Of a DNA stretch of 64,000 nucleotides, positions 52,740-62,289 are shown one piece after another. Below the pieces are notes generated by a model, which was not told where the DNA came from, ran no database searches, and worked only from the letters and a program-made list of their open reading frames with translations. The translations under genes and the position numbers were made by a program. Each line of letters opens with the position of its first letter. The stretch's first letter is position 1. Location of the stretch: the NCBI RefSeq assembly GCF_002741945.1, contig NZ_MDVN01000023.1, forward strand, positions 1 through 64,000, written 5' to 3'. Source of the stretch: Gaetbulibacter sp. 4G1. GTDB taxonomy: Bacteria > Bacteroidota > Bacteroidia > Flavobacteriales > Flavobacteriaceae.

Positions 52740-54131
52740 CTATTGTCCTCTAAAAAATATCATCGTGCTTAACGTTTTTACAAGAATATTTACGTCTAGA
52801 AAAAAACTTCGGTGCTTGATATAATACAAATCGTATTGTAACTTAAGAAGGCTATCATCAACTGAAGAGCCATATCTAGTTTTTACTTGTGCCCAACCTG
52901 TTAACCCTGGTTTTACAATATGTCTAGTTTCATAAAAAGGTAGTAATTGTGACAGTTCTCTAACAAAAAAAGGGCGTTCAGGCCTTGGGCCAATTAAACT
53001 CATATCTCCCATTAAAATATTCCAAAATTGCGGAATTTCATCTAATCTAGAATGACGTAAAAATTTACCAAATATGGTAACTCTAACATCGTTCTTTTTT
53101 GCCCAAACCGCTCCTTCCTTTTCAGCATTCTTTATCATGGTTCTGAATTTAATAATTCTAAAAAGGTTTCCATTTTTACCAATCCGTTCTTGTGAATAAA
53201 AAAGTGATCCCCTATTACCTATAATGTTTCCTAAAAGAATTAATGGTAGTAAAATAATTCCTAACAAAATCCCTATGACAGAAATGAGCAAATCAAAAAA
53301 GCGATGAAAAAATAAGTATAATTTATTTTGATTACTTCGGCTAAATGGAAAATATTTATAGAAATCTTTTCCCACAAATTGAACAGGAATACGTTGGGTT
53401 AAATCTTCATAAACTTGCGTATATTCCCTTATTGGAAACCCACCCTCTAAAAGTGTAATTAAGTCCTTATAAATTGCTGGTGTAATCGTTTCAGAGTTAT
53501 AACTGGCTATAACAACTTCAGATATGTTTTCGTCTTTAATTACTTGATAAATTTGTTTTGGACTATACTCAATAATTCCTTTAAACTTTACTTTATCCGT
53601 TTTATTTATTTCACAATTAATAAACCCTACAATTTTATAACTTGGATCAGCTACATTGAAAGCTTCCACGATAGATTTAATGTTAGATGTTTCTCCTACA
53701 ATGATTACTTTTTTATAAAACCTTGGAGATACCACAAAAGTAATATAGGCTATTCTCCATAAAAAAAGAGCTAATAATATAGCAAAATAAAAGTATAGTA
53801 TTTGCAATCTATTATCAGGTAAAATAGGCGTAAAAAATGGTGTTAAAAAGTAAAATAACACAGTAATAGAAACGGTAAGTACAATATTAGCAGAAACAGT
53901 TTCTATTTTACTAGATTTTTGCAAATCATATAACTCGAAAATTGTTCCAAAAACTGATATATAAAGAATTAACACAAAAACCCATGTCCAGTTTTCTTTA
54001 GTAATTGTAAAATAATCAAACTTAAATGTGTTGCTTACAAAATACAATACCACAAGTGCTGATATTAAATCGAATAATCGAAGTAAAATTTTACGTTCAG
54101 ATATATTAAAATGAATACTGCTATTAGACAT
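52740..54131 (-). CDS. Undecaprenyl-phosphate sugar phosphotransferase (polyprenyl glycosylphosphotransferase)
   Basis: A 463-residue inner-membrane enzyme that starts a polysaccharide repeat unit by putting a sugar-1-phosphate on undecaprenyl phosphate. The N-terminus has four or five helices, a CoA-binding-like domain follows at about 140-250, and the C-terminal bacterial sugar-transferase domain carries YSQERIGKNGNLFRIIKFRTM-type motifs. RHSRLDEIPQFWNILMGDMS and LIGPRPERP are clear. The sugar is uncertain (glucose or galactose is usual). It is the last gene of the minus-strand glycan cluster. Confidence 0.93.
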   Translation of the reverse strand: MSNSSIHFNISERKILLRLFDLISALVVLYFVSNTFKFDYFTITKENWTWVFVLILYISVFGTIFELYDLQKSSKIETVSANIVLTVSITVLFYFLTPFFTPILPDNRLQILYFYFAILLALFLWRIAYITFVVSPRFYKKVIIVGETSNIKSIVEAFNVADPSYKIVGFINCEINKTDKVKFKGIIEYSPKQIYQVIKDENISEVVIASYNSETITPAIYKDLITLLEGGFPIREYTQVYEDLTQRIPVQFVGKDFYKYFPFSRSNQNKLYLFFHRFFDLLISVIGILLGIILLPLILLGNIIGNRGSLFYSQERIGKNGNLFRIIKFRTMIKNAEKEGAVWAKKNDVRVTIFGKFLRHSRLDEIPQFWNILMGDMSLIGPRPERPFFVRELSQLLPFYETRHIVKPGLTGWAQVKTRYGSSVDDSLLKLQYDLYYIKHRSFFLDVNILVKTLSTMIFFRGQ

Positions 54132-54192
54132 TTCTTGTTAGGGTAATTTGAAAGATTATAAAGATACTAAGTAAATTTAATTCAGTGCTAAA

Positions 54193-55203
54193 TTACTGCA
54201 AGAGTTTAATCCATTGTTTTTTAACTATGTTCCAATCGAATTGCTCTACTTTTTTTCTAGCAGATGCAGCCATATCAATGGTTTTTTCAGGTTTGCACTT
54301 TATCTCTAAAATGGCTTTTACAAACTCTTCAACATTATTGGGTGCTACCAAAACGCCATCAACTTCATTATTAATTAAAAAGGGCATGCCTCCAACATTT
54401 GTAGAAATAACAGGTAAACCTAATGCCATAGCTTCAATAACACTTACAGGCATATTATCAAAATTAGTTGTGTTTATAAAAACATTGAAATTTTCAGATA
54501 AAGCAATCCACTCTTCTTTTTCTAGTTTTCCTGTAAAGTTCACCTCTATATTTAGTGATTTTGCATATTCTTTAGCTTTATCTAAAGAGCCGTCTTTTTC
54601 TGGCCCAACCATACATAATGAAGCCTTTACTCCTCTTCTTAGAAGCTCAAATAAAACATCTATAGCTAAATTAGGGTTATATATCTCAGAAAATGAACGT
54701 ACCCAAAGCAATTTAACAGTTTCAAGCGTTCTTTCTTTTAATGGATACTTTTTAATTTCAATTGAATTAGGGATAACTTCAATATTAGAATATCCAAACT
54801 CATTAAAACTTTTTTCAATATATTTTGAAGGTGAAATATTTTTATATGCATTTATAAAAATTTTTTTTGAGAATTTCGGAGATTTTTTTAAACGCTCTGG
54901 TAAATTTCCTCCATGTAATATTGGAATATATTCTAAACTTAAAAACCTACATAATTGACTAACTGCATAAGCATAATAAAAATTTAATGTACTATATGTA
55001 TCTATTAACACATAATTAGTTGTTTTTCTATTCTTAAGGACAACCAATAGCATATGAATAAACCTAAAAAAAATAGACTTATAATTTGAAGCAAAAACTA
55101 GATTATAACCTAAACCAATTAAATTTTTACCCAAAGTATCAATTGTGGTTTCTGTTTTATCCTTTTGAGATAACTGATTTCCTATATATAAGAGGTTTTT
55201 CAT
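54193..55203 (-). CDS. Family 4 glycosyltransferase
   Basis: A 336-residue cytoplasmic GT-B glycosyltransferase. The acceptor-side domain begins NLLYIGNQLSQKDKTETTID and the donor domain has LLWVRSFSEIYNPNLAID. The typical EX7E-like region EAMALGLPVISTNVGGMPFL is near 270. The donor and product sugars are unknown. Its first 47 bases overlap the end of the upstream O-antigen ligase gene in a different frame, suggesting translational coupling. The frame is intact. Confidence 0.9.
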   Translation of the reverse strand: MKNLLYIGNQLSQKDKTETTIDTLGKNLIGLGYNLVFASNYKSIFFRFIHMLLVVLKNRKTTNYVLIDTYSTLNFYYAYAVSQLCRFLSLEYIPILHGGNLPERLKKSPKFSKKIFINAYKNISPSKYIEKSFNEFGYSNIEVIPNSIEIKKYPLKERTLETVKLLWVRSFSEIYNPNLAIDVLFELLRRGVKASLCMVGPEKDGSLDKAKEYAKSLNIEVNFTGKLEKEEWIALSENFNVFINTTNFDNMPVSVIEAMALGLPVISTNVGGMPFLINNEVDGVLVAPNNVEEFVKAILEIKCKPEKTIDMAASARKKVEQFDWNIVKKQWIKLLQ

Positions 55204-56512
55204 TTACAACTTGTAATAAACTTAGTGCGTAAATAAAAGCTGGTGCTGCAATACGCATAGCAGAATGATTTATAGTGAGTAGCCAAAATAAATAAAACGA
55301 ATAAAACATAACATTGCTTCTATTACCAAATCTGAAAAACAATGGAACAAACAACAACGTAAAAAAGGCCACAACTCCCAACAAACCATGTTCTGCAATA
55401 ATGCGGCTTATTTCATTATGGGATGCAGCATGAATACCTGTTCGTTGAAATCTTAAATCTTTAACTCTACCAACTCCTACTCCAACAAAAGGATTACTTT
55501 TAAACTCCTCAAATTCCATTAAAAACAAGTCCCCTCTTCCCGTAGTAACATCTTTCTTTTCTTGACCTAGGGCATTTTGATTTGCATAACGCTTTTCAAT
55601 AAATCCGTTAGTTTGAATAGTTGAAAGAATCCAAGTTATTGCAGCTATTAAAAGAAATATGCTTGTGGAGACTAACATTTTATTTTTCTCTTTCTTATTC
55701 ATTGTTTTGTATTGAATAAAAATAAAAGCTATAATCATAATTACTGCTGTAAAAACACCACCTCTACTAAATGTTACTATGGCTCTAAATGAAAATAATA
55801 CTATAAGCAGTAAATCTAAATATTTTATTAATTTAGTTTTACTAAAATAGAAAAATCTAACAGTTACCAAGAAAAGTCCTAACCCTAAAATAGTTGAAAC
55901 CTGGTTAGGTCCAAAACCACCAGAAGCAGCAAAATTTGATGCTGTTCCTGTGGCTATATTTGCAATATTTGGATTATAAAGAATAATATACACCAAAGTG
56001 CTTGTCAAAGGAAAAATAGCAAAATTGACTATAGACTCTAATTGAGATTTTGTAACCTTTATTCCAAAACAGTATAAAGCAGATATACCTAAACAAACAG
56101 GTCCACTTAAATTAAATGCAATAGCTTTCCTTATATCATTCCCAACATCTAAAAGGTACAACGAAACATATACGCTAGGTATTAACAAGATTATATATAA
56201 TAAATAAAGTGTTCCCTTTTTATTAAATCCATTATAAAATAGACCAAGTATAACAAATATAATAACTAAATATTTGTTGGCTTCATAAAAAACAACTCCA
56301 CCAGTCATTCTTAATAGAACCTCGATTCCAAGTACATAAGCACAAGCTTTTAATACTTCTAAAGCTTTAAATTTTCTTTGAGCGTCTATTATTTTAATAA
56401 AAAAATAAATTATCAATGTGAAGAAATAAACGTTGCCCAAACTTCTAAACATAAATAATACTATACCTATTATAATATGTAGTACTAGTATTTTTAAATA
56501 ATTATTTCTCAT
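55157..56512 (-). CDS. O-antigen ligase/polymerase family protein
   Basis: A 451-residue protein with about eleven hydrophobic helices. The large periplasmic loop and following motif have the Wzy_C/WaaL form: NPFVGVGVGRVKDLRFQRTG, then HAASHNEISRIIAEHG near residue 360, with the conserved HNE-type His. Such proteins polymerise repeat units (Wzy) or ligate the finished glycan to lipid A core (WaaL); sequence alone cannot separate the two. It follows the next GT4 gene by 11 bases and overlaps the downstream GT4 gene by 47 bases. Confidence 0.9.
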   Translation of the reverse strand: MRNNYLKILVLHIIIGIVLFMFRSLGNVYFFTLIIYFFIKIIDAQRKFKALEVLKACAYVLGIEVLLRMTGGVVFYEANKYLVIIFVILGLFYNGFNKKGTLYLLYIILLIPSVYVSLYLLDVGNDIRKAIAFNLSGPVCLGISALYCFGIKVTKSQLESIVNFAIFPLTSTLVYIILYNPNIANIATGTASNFAASGGFGPNQVSTILGLGLFLVTVRFFYFSKTKLIKYLDLLLIVLFSFRAIVTFSRGGVFTAVIMIIAFIFIQYKTMNKKEKNKMLVSTSIFLLIAAITWILSTIQTNGFIEKRYANQNALGQEKKDVTTGRGDLFLMEFEEFKSNPFVGVGVGRVKDLRFQRTGIHAASHNEISRIIAEHGLLGVVAFFTLLFVPLFFRFGNRSNVMFYSFYLFWLLTINHSAMRIAAPAFIYALSLLQVVNEKPLIYRKSVISKG

Positions 56513-56523
56513 AAAAACTCACG

Positions 56524-57594
56524 CTACAAATTATAATAAACAAGCATTAATTTATCTATTAAGGCATCTTTAGAAAAGTAATTACTAATATGACTCTTTA
56601 GAGCTCTACCCATTAATGTTCTTTCTTTTTTATTTTCTATACAATATAGCAAAGCTTTACTTAATGCTTCAGTATTTTGAGAAGGTATTAAAGCCCCCAA
56701 ATTAGAATTGCTTACAACCTTAGAACAATCTCCAACATTAGTAATTATTACAGGCAAACCTGCTAACCCATACTCTAATAATACTAATGGTAACCCTTCA
56801 GATTTAGAAGATAACACTCCAATAGTAGATTGCTCTAATATAGCCGAAGTATCTAAACAACTTCCATATACAAAAACTTGCTGATTTAAATTCTCATTCT
56901 TTATAAATTTAAAAATTAATTGTGAATAACTGTCATTAAAGTCTTTTCCAACTAAATGCAAAGTCCAGTCAGAATGTCTTTTAAGTACTTCTTGAAAAGA
57001 TTTTAATAATGTTAAATGATCTTTTTGTTCTCTTAAATTTGCTAGACATATGATGCGCTTTCCAATTTCTCCTTTTAATATAGTTGATTGAGTATTTTTA
57101 TCAAGAACAGCAAAATTAGGCAAATAACTAACTTGTTTAAATTTTAATTGATTTTCTGCCCAAGCTTTTAATTTTGAGTTAACACTAATAATATAATTAA
57201 AAAAACGAGAACAAAAACGTAAAACAAATTTTGGACGCTTTACTAGTTCTTCGCTTTTCCCATAATGGTCATGCCAAACTATTTTCAATGTTGGAATAAA
57301 AACCCTAATAATAACAGCAAAAAAATATGATGTAGAATGTGCATGAATGATATTAATCTTATTAGATTTAATAAAGCGATACAGAAAAGTAATTGACCTA
57401 AAATCTATTGTTGATTTTTTATTTAAAAATAAATACTCTACCTCTTTTTTTATGCTATCTTTTAATAACCCTTCTTGTCTTGTAACACATAGATACGATT
57501 TATCAATCTTACTAGATAATGCATTAGCATAATTAACCGCAACACGTTCTGCTCCACCTGTATTTAAACTATCTATTAATTGAAGTACTCTCAT
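56524..57594 (-). CDS. Family 4 glycosyltransferase
   Basis: A 356-residue GT-B enzyme. The start RVLQLIDSLNTGGAERVAVN is classic for family 4, and the donor-binding half has IICLANLREQKDHLTLLKSF, VLSSKSEGLPLVLLEYGLAG and LPVIITNVGDCS near 270. It acts in the cytoplasm on a lipid-linked intermediate; the sugar is unknown. Its start codon shares one base with the stop of the upstream family 4 gene. It is one of several successive transferases in the glycan cluster. Confidence 0.92.
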   Translation of the reverse strand: MRVLQLIDSLNTGGAERVAVNYANALSSKIDKSYLCVTRQEGLLKDSIKKEVEYLFLNKKSTIDFRSITFLYRFIKSNKINIIHAHSTSYFFAVIIRVFIPTLKIVWHDHYGKSEELVKRPKFVLRFCSRFFNYIISVNSKLKAWAENQLKFKQVSYLPNFAVLDKNTQSTILKGEIGKRIICLANLREQKDHLTLLKSFQEVLKRHSDWTLHLVGKDFNDSYSQLIFKFIKNENLNQQVFVYGSCLDTSAILEQSTIGVLSSKSEGLPLVLLEYGLAGLPVIITNVGDCSKVVSNSNLGALIPSQNTEALSKALLYCIENKKERTLMGRALKSHISNYFSKDALIDKLMLVYYNL

Positions 57595-58709
57595 TAATGA
57601 ATTAAAAGTTTTTTAATTTCTGATTCAAAATAATCTAAAGTGAATTTTTGAGACCAATCTGAAGCCAATTTAGACATCTTATTTAAATCTTTACTTTCTA
57701 AATTTTCAACAATTTTTAAAACAGCATTCTCTAGATTTCTATCAATTAAAATGCCTCTCTTAGAATTATCTAGCATGTAAGGAATGCACGATATTGATGT
57801 TGAAATGGGTATAACACCAAAAAACATGGCTTCAGCCACAGCCTTAGGCCAACCTTCAGATTTAGATGGTAATAATAAAAAATGTGAAGTCTTTAAAGTT
57901 TTTTTAATAACTTCTATCGATTTGTTTCCTTCTAAACTAATGTGAGAAGTTAATTTATTAGTCTTTATATAATCTTCTAGGTCATTTCTTAAAATACCTT
58001 CTCCGAAAATTTGTAAGCTTATATCAAACCCCTTTGCAATTAAAGACTCAATAATTTTAATTGCTAAATCAGGGCTTTTACCAGAAACTAAACTCCCAAT
58101 AAAAATAAACTTCAATTGGTTTTTATAATTTCTAATTGTAATTTCTTCTTTGTCTGAGTCTTTAAAAGATGCTGTAAAAAAAGATTTTATATTTTTAGTT
58201 TGCTTTGGCCAATCTCCATAAACCAAAGTTGTTATATTTTTAGTTAAAAAAGTATTTGACAATATTTTTTTTTGCAATTTATAACTTAAAGGCTGTTTTG
58301 ATTTTGGATTCCAATTCCCTGCATATTTAGCTGTTTTGATTTTTTTTGGAAATAATATTTGGACTAAACAACCTAATAATCCTATATTACCTGGACAACG
58401 CAAATGTATATGATCTGCACGTTTACAGGCTATCAGTAGCTTATACAAAATCTGCGGAAGTGATAACAGTGAAATAATAATGCTTTTAATATCTACAAAT
58501 GCTATAGCTGGTACTTTCGTAAAACGAATGTTATTATGCTTGTAAGTTAAATCTATATCATTTAATAGCTTATTCTCTTTTGGAGCTACAATTTCTACTT
58601 CATCAACATATTTTAGCCATAAATTCATTTCTCGCACATAAGGACCATAACCAAACCATTGAGAGCTATTAGGTTTATGTACTACATGAGAAATAATTAG
58701 GAATCGCAT
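57594..58709 (-). CDS. Family 4 glycosyltransferase
   Basis: A 371-residue GT-B glycosyltransferase. The N-terminal part begins FLIISHVVHKPNSSQWFGYG. The donor half has FIFIGSLVSGKSPDLAIKI and then LLPSKSEGWPKAVAEAMFFG with GVIPISTSISCIPYM, the family 4 nucleotide-sugar segment. The sugar is unknown. It overlaps the neighbours on both sides by one base, which is usual for the dense coding of this cluster. Confidence 0.92.
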   Translation of the reverse strand: MRFLIISHVVHKPNSSQWFGYGPYVREMNLWLKYVDEVEIVAPKENKLLNDIDLTYKHNNIRFTKVPAIAFVDIKSIIISLLSLPQILYKLLIACKRADHIHLRCPGNIGLLGCLVQILFPKKIKTAKYAGNWNPKSKQPLSYKLQKKILSNTFLTKNITTLVYGDWPKQTKNIKSFFTASFKDSDKEEITIRNYKNQLKFIFIGSLVSGKSPDLAIKIIESLIAKGFDISLQIFGEGILRNDLEDYIKTNKLTSHISLEGNKSIEVIKKTLKTSHFLLLPSKSEGWPKAVAEAMFFGVIPISTSISCIPYMLDNSKRGILIDRNLENAVLKIVENLESKDLNKMSKLASDWSQKFTLDYFESEIKKLLIH

Positions 58710-59710
58710 TATTGATTTTTTGGTGGGTTAAAGATAATAGAAAACCAACCTACAATCCTACCTAGTGACTCTGTAAACGCTTCCTTTTTTTTATTAGTAT
58801 TTAAAGCATTAGTAAGTCTAATTATAGTTAATAAAAATGAAGAAGCATTCCATTTTACTCTAGCTTTTAAATTTGGGTTAGAATATTTAATACGCCATAC
58901 GTACCACCCATTTCTAATAACCATCTTACCATATTTAAATTTATTTGGTCTTCCAGAAGCATTATGGTGATGTGCTAATTTTGCATTTGTGTTTACATAA
59001 AGTTTTCCTTGTTTGGCTAATCTTAATGAAAAATCTGCATCTTCATATAAACCATAACCTTCAAAATAATTTGAAAATGATACCGTTTCAAAAATTTCTT
59101 TTTTATAACTTGATACACCTCCCATAATTTGCTCTACTTCATAAATTTTTCCTGAAGGCGGCAAAAAGCTAATTGATCTTCCGTTAGAAAAACTAGGCAT
59201 AAAACCAGGTGGCTCATCTGGCAACAAACCAAATATACGCCTCATTTTAAATCGAGATGGCTCATTACGCATCCAACCATCAAAATAGAATTTGTCTTTA
59301 TTTTTCAAATCATCGCTTTTTTGCCAATGCACTTCATTATTAATATAGCCACCAATAGCCAAAGCTTCGGGATATACTTTATAGCTTGATATTAAGTTAT
59401 TAAAATAATCAGAATCTAAAACAATATCATCATCTAAAAAACAAATAATATTGGATGACGGGGACACCTTTTCAATACCAAAGTTTCGTTGTTTTGTTAA
59501 ACCTCTTTGTGAATCATCTACCCTAAAATAATTTAAATTTTTAATTTCTTTTTGAGATAAAACTTCTTCTGTTTTTGCATCTATAGAACTATCAATAATC
59601 AAAATTTCATTGGGATATAATGTTTGTTTTTTAACCGATTGCAATAACGTGAGCAAAGGTTTTGGTCGCATATAAGTACAAACTATTAATGTAAATTTAG
59701 TATTGTTCAT
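58709..59710 (-). CDS. Family 2 glycosyltransferase
   Basis: A 333-residue GT-A inverting glycosyltransferase. It begins FTLIVCTYMRPKPLLTLLQSV and continues with EILIIDSS and the metal-binding FLDDDIVLDSDYF near 95-107. The acceptor region has GYGLYEDADFSLRLAKQGKL (the ED motif). No transmembrane segment is clear. The sugar is unknown. It shares one base with the next gene and follows the exostosin-like gene by one base, so it belongs to the cluster transcript. Confidence 0.93.
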   Translation of the reverse strand: MNNTKFTLIVCTYMRPKPLLTLLQSVKKQTLYPNEILIIDSSIDAKTEEVLSQKEIKNLNYFRVDDSQRGLTKQRNFGIEKVSPSSNIICFLDDDIVLDSDYFNNLISSYKVYPEALAIGGYINNEVHWQKSDDLKNKDKFYFDGWMRNEPSRFKMRRIFGLLPDEPPGFMPSFSNGRSISFLPPSGKIYEVEQIMGGVSSYKKEIFETVSFSNYFEGYGLYEDADFSLRLAKQGKLYVNTNAKLAHHHNASGRPNKFKYGKMVIRNGWYVWRIKYSNPNLKARVKWNASSFLLTIIRLTNALNTNKKKEAFTESLGRIVGWFSIIFNPPKNQ

Positions 59711-59711
59711 A

Positions 59712-60746
59712 TTAAACTTCCTTATTAATAAAATTGTTGTGTACTTCTTTAAAAAAAGTATCTCTTCTTAAATAATTATGCCATAAATCTCGATTACTTT
59801 GTTGAAGTATTTCAAATTCTTCTTCAGTTTTAGAGTTGTGAAAATTTAAAATCTGATCTTCTAAAGACTCCTCTTTCAATTCATCTAAAATAACACCATG
59901 TTGTGACCACTCTATCTTATTATATAAAGGCAATCTACAATCTGTATTTAATAAAATAGGAATGCGTCCTGCTGCTAAGGTTTCATAAAACCTCACCGAA
60001 AAATTACCAACACCTCTACTACAAAATGTGTAAGCATTGTTAAATATATTATCGTAAAAAATTTGTGAACTTTGTTTCTGCGAATCTTTAGATTTCATAC
60101 CTGCTCTATATTTACCTCTAAATACAAATTGCGAATTTAATTTTGCATTTGATGCTAGCTTGTTTAAATAATGAGCTCGTTTAATGCTAGAAGGATAAAA
60201 CGATTGATTATCGGCTAACACCATGCCTAACTTTCGCTTTATTTGATGCTTTAAGTAACTACTGTACTCTTTTAAATATTTAATGAAACCTAATTGCGCA
60301 TGACCAACAAAACCTATGCTTGGTTTTTTTCCTTTTTTTAAAGCTGAAAATCCTTGCTGTAAATAAACATCGTACGGATCATTGATAAACGATGGTATAA
60401 TAAAAGTTTTATCATCTAACTTACTATTAAATCCACCTAATCTAAAAGTGTAGCTGTTTTTTATATAATTAGTAAAACCATAATCGCCAGCCGTATAAAT
60501 CCAAATTGGTTTTTGATGCCTTTTTGCTAAAAGCCTTAATCTAGAAAAAGCAACTTTATGCTTTAAAAATGTAACATAATCTACTGGAAAAACAACGATA
60601 TTACTTATTTCTATTTCATCTTCAATTTTATAATATTGACTTACTACTTTACTTTGCGTGAATGCTAAATCAAAGAGTAACGGAAAAACTTTACGCCTAT
60701 ATGTTTCGGTTAAAAACCGCTTATCTGTGTATAATTTAAGCATCAC
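59712..60746 (-). CDS. Exostosin-like (GT47) glycosyltransferase
   Basis: A 344-residue putative glycosyltransferase. The C-terminal part resembles the exostosin domain of GT47: CSRGVGNFSVRFYETLAAGR then IPILLNTDCRLPLYNKIEW, with the typical SxRFYE-type donor contact. The N-terminal part has VVFPVDYVTFLK and GDYGFTNYI. Bacterial exostosin-like proteins occur in surface glycan loci and may transfer various sugars, so the heparan-type chemistry of animal relatives should not be assumed. Its start overlaps the end of the 517-residue gene by 11 bases. Confidence 0.78.
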   Translation of the reverse strand: MMLKLYTDKRFLTETYRRKVFPLLFDLAFTQSKVVSQYYKIEDEIEISNIVVFPVDYVTFLKHKVAFSRLRLLAKRHQKPIWIYTAGDYGFTNYIKNSYTFRLGGFNSKLDDKTFIIPSFINDPYDVYLQQGFSALKKGKKPSIGFVGHAQLGFIKYLKEYSSYLKHQIKRKLGMVLADNQSFYPSSIKRAHYLNKLASNAKLNSQFVFRGKYRAGMKSKDSQKQSSQIFYDNIFNNAYTFCSRGVGNFSVRFYETLAAGRIPILLNTDCRLPLYNKIEWSQHGVILDELKEESLEDQILNFHNSKTEEEFEILQQSNRDLWHNYLRRDTFFKEVHNNFINKEV

Positions 60747-62289
60747 TATTTTTTGTTAATTCTATACTCCAAAATTGGCTGCGATTCCATTGCTTCTTAA
60801 ATTGCTTAACAAAGCTAAACGGGTTTTTAAAGCGATTGCTTCTAAATAATCGTATCGCTAACAAAAGCTTATAACCCTGCAGTTGCTGAGTTGTAAAATA
60901 CTTATTGTAAAGAAAATATATAGTGGGAGAAGGTTTTGGCTTAACAATATCATTATCCCATAATTGATTAACTTTAGTACGATACCCTCCTATAGGAGCT
61001 TTTAAATGTGTGATTTTTATATTTGCAAAATATATAACATCTTCACCCAAATGCCTTAACTGCATCCCAAAATCTGTATCTTCACCATAATTAAATTCAT
61101 ATCGCTTATCAAAACTTACTTTACTTAATAAACTAGATTTAACAAGACTATTTCCTGCACCAAAAATACTAGTTTGCGCCGTTTTTAAATAAGTTTGAAT
61201 TTCATCTTGTTGTAAATAAACAGTTGTGCCAACTTTAGTTCCTAATTTCTCTACTTCATTAAACATTGATTCTAATAATTTAGCATCAAAACGATTATCA
61301 TCGTCTCCTAAAAAAGTCCATTCACTTTCAACTTCACTTAAAGCCAAATTACGTGCATTGCAAACACCTGTTTGATTAATAAACTTATACTTAATTTGAA
61401 ATGGCCAAGTTTCAGTGGCTAAATAATCTAAATCAGAAATAGAATTGGGTTTTGCATTTTGTTCAACAATAATAACATTTTGGGGCAGTAATGTTTGTTT
61501 TGATAAATCTTTTAAAACATCATATAAGTACTTTTTCCTTCCAATAGTTGGAATGATTACATCGATTTCTCTATTATTAATAACTTGACGAGAAGATTTA
61601 ATCTTAATTTTTTCTAAATCAAAATTGGTTGATAACTTTCTGTAAAATAATGATCGTATCAAAGGTAGAACCATTATTCTTCGTTGATAAATGAAATAAG
61701 AAAACGCTAAAAAAAATACCCAAACCCATTTATAATGCTGTTTTACAAATTTAAATAGAGTATATATAGATGCTTGATTTATAGCGCATTCATTCTTTTT
61801 ATTTTCTGTTAATAATTTAGGTTCAGAATAGCAAAATAACCCTTCTACCATAGCTCGCTTAGCTAACGAGCTTAAAAAAAAATCGAAATTATTGTTTGGT
61901 TGTAATTCTTTTCTTAAGTTTTGAATAACAGAAGCATGCACCCCACCTACACAACTACTCATTAACCATGTTGGAAACGTGACATTCTTTTTCAGTTTTA
62001 AATAATAAGAACGCTCCACATAACCAATCTCTTTTGGTAAATAATCATTCTCACAAGGATTAAAACTAGCAAAAACACGGTTATGATGAAAAATATTTTT
62101 TATAGCATCATAATTTAAATTGAATTTAAAATTAGTATGACACCAAACAATATAATCTTCAGAAGAAATGCTACTAACATCCATAATAACTTGAGTTATA
62201 TTTTTACCCACAAATTCGTGTAAAATAGTGCGCTTGTTAGCATCAATAATTTGCACAACCCTATAATTGGTATGTAAAACAAATATCAT
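60736..62289 (-). CDS. Two-domain family 2 glycosyltransferase
   Basis: A 517-residue protein. The C-terminal 290 or so residues are a clear GT2 enzyme: REIDVIIPTIGRKKYLYDVL, NVIIVEQN, FLGDDDNRF (metal-binding DDD) and YGEDTDFGMQLRHLG. The N-terminal 160 residues (IFVLHTNYRVVQII, then EDYIVWCHTNFKFNLNYDAI) look like a degenerate or separate GT-like domain without a clear DxD. A hydrophobic stretch at about 190-215 (WVWVFFLAFSYFIY) separates the parts. It may therefore be membrane-linked and possibly bifunctional. It overlaps both neighbours slightly. Confidence 0.85.
   Translation of the reverse strand: MIFVLHTNYRVVQIIDANKRTILHEFVGKNITQVIMDVSSISSEDYIVWCHTNFKFNLNYDAIKNIFHHNRVFASFNPCENDYLPKEIGYVERSYYLKLKKNVTFPTWLMSSCVGGVHASVIQNLRKELQPNNNFDFFLSSLAKRAMVEGLFCYSEPKLLTENKKNECAINQASIYTLFKFVKQHYKWVWVFFLAFSYFIYQRRIMVLPLIRSLFYRKLSTNFDLEKIKIKSSRQVINNREIDVIIPTIGRKKYLYDVLKDLSKQTLLPQNVIIVEQNAKPNSISDLDYLATETWPFQIKYKFINQTGVCNARNLALSEVESEWTFLGDDDNRFDAKLLESMFNEVEKLGTKVGTTVYLQQDEIQTYLKTAQTSIFGAGNSLVKSSLLSKVSFDKRYEFNYGEDTDFGMQLRHLGEDVIYFANIKITHLKAPIGGYRTKVNQLWDNDIVKPKPSPTIYFLYNKYFTTQQLQGYKLLLAIRLFRSNRFKNPFSFVKQFKKQWNRSQFWSIELTKNSDA

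Noticed and set aside
54185..54958. Plus-strand 257-residue ORF
   Set aside because: It is antisense within a clear family 4 glycosyltransferase gene, and serine/phenylalanine-rich as expected of an antisense frame.
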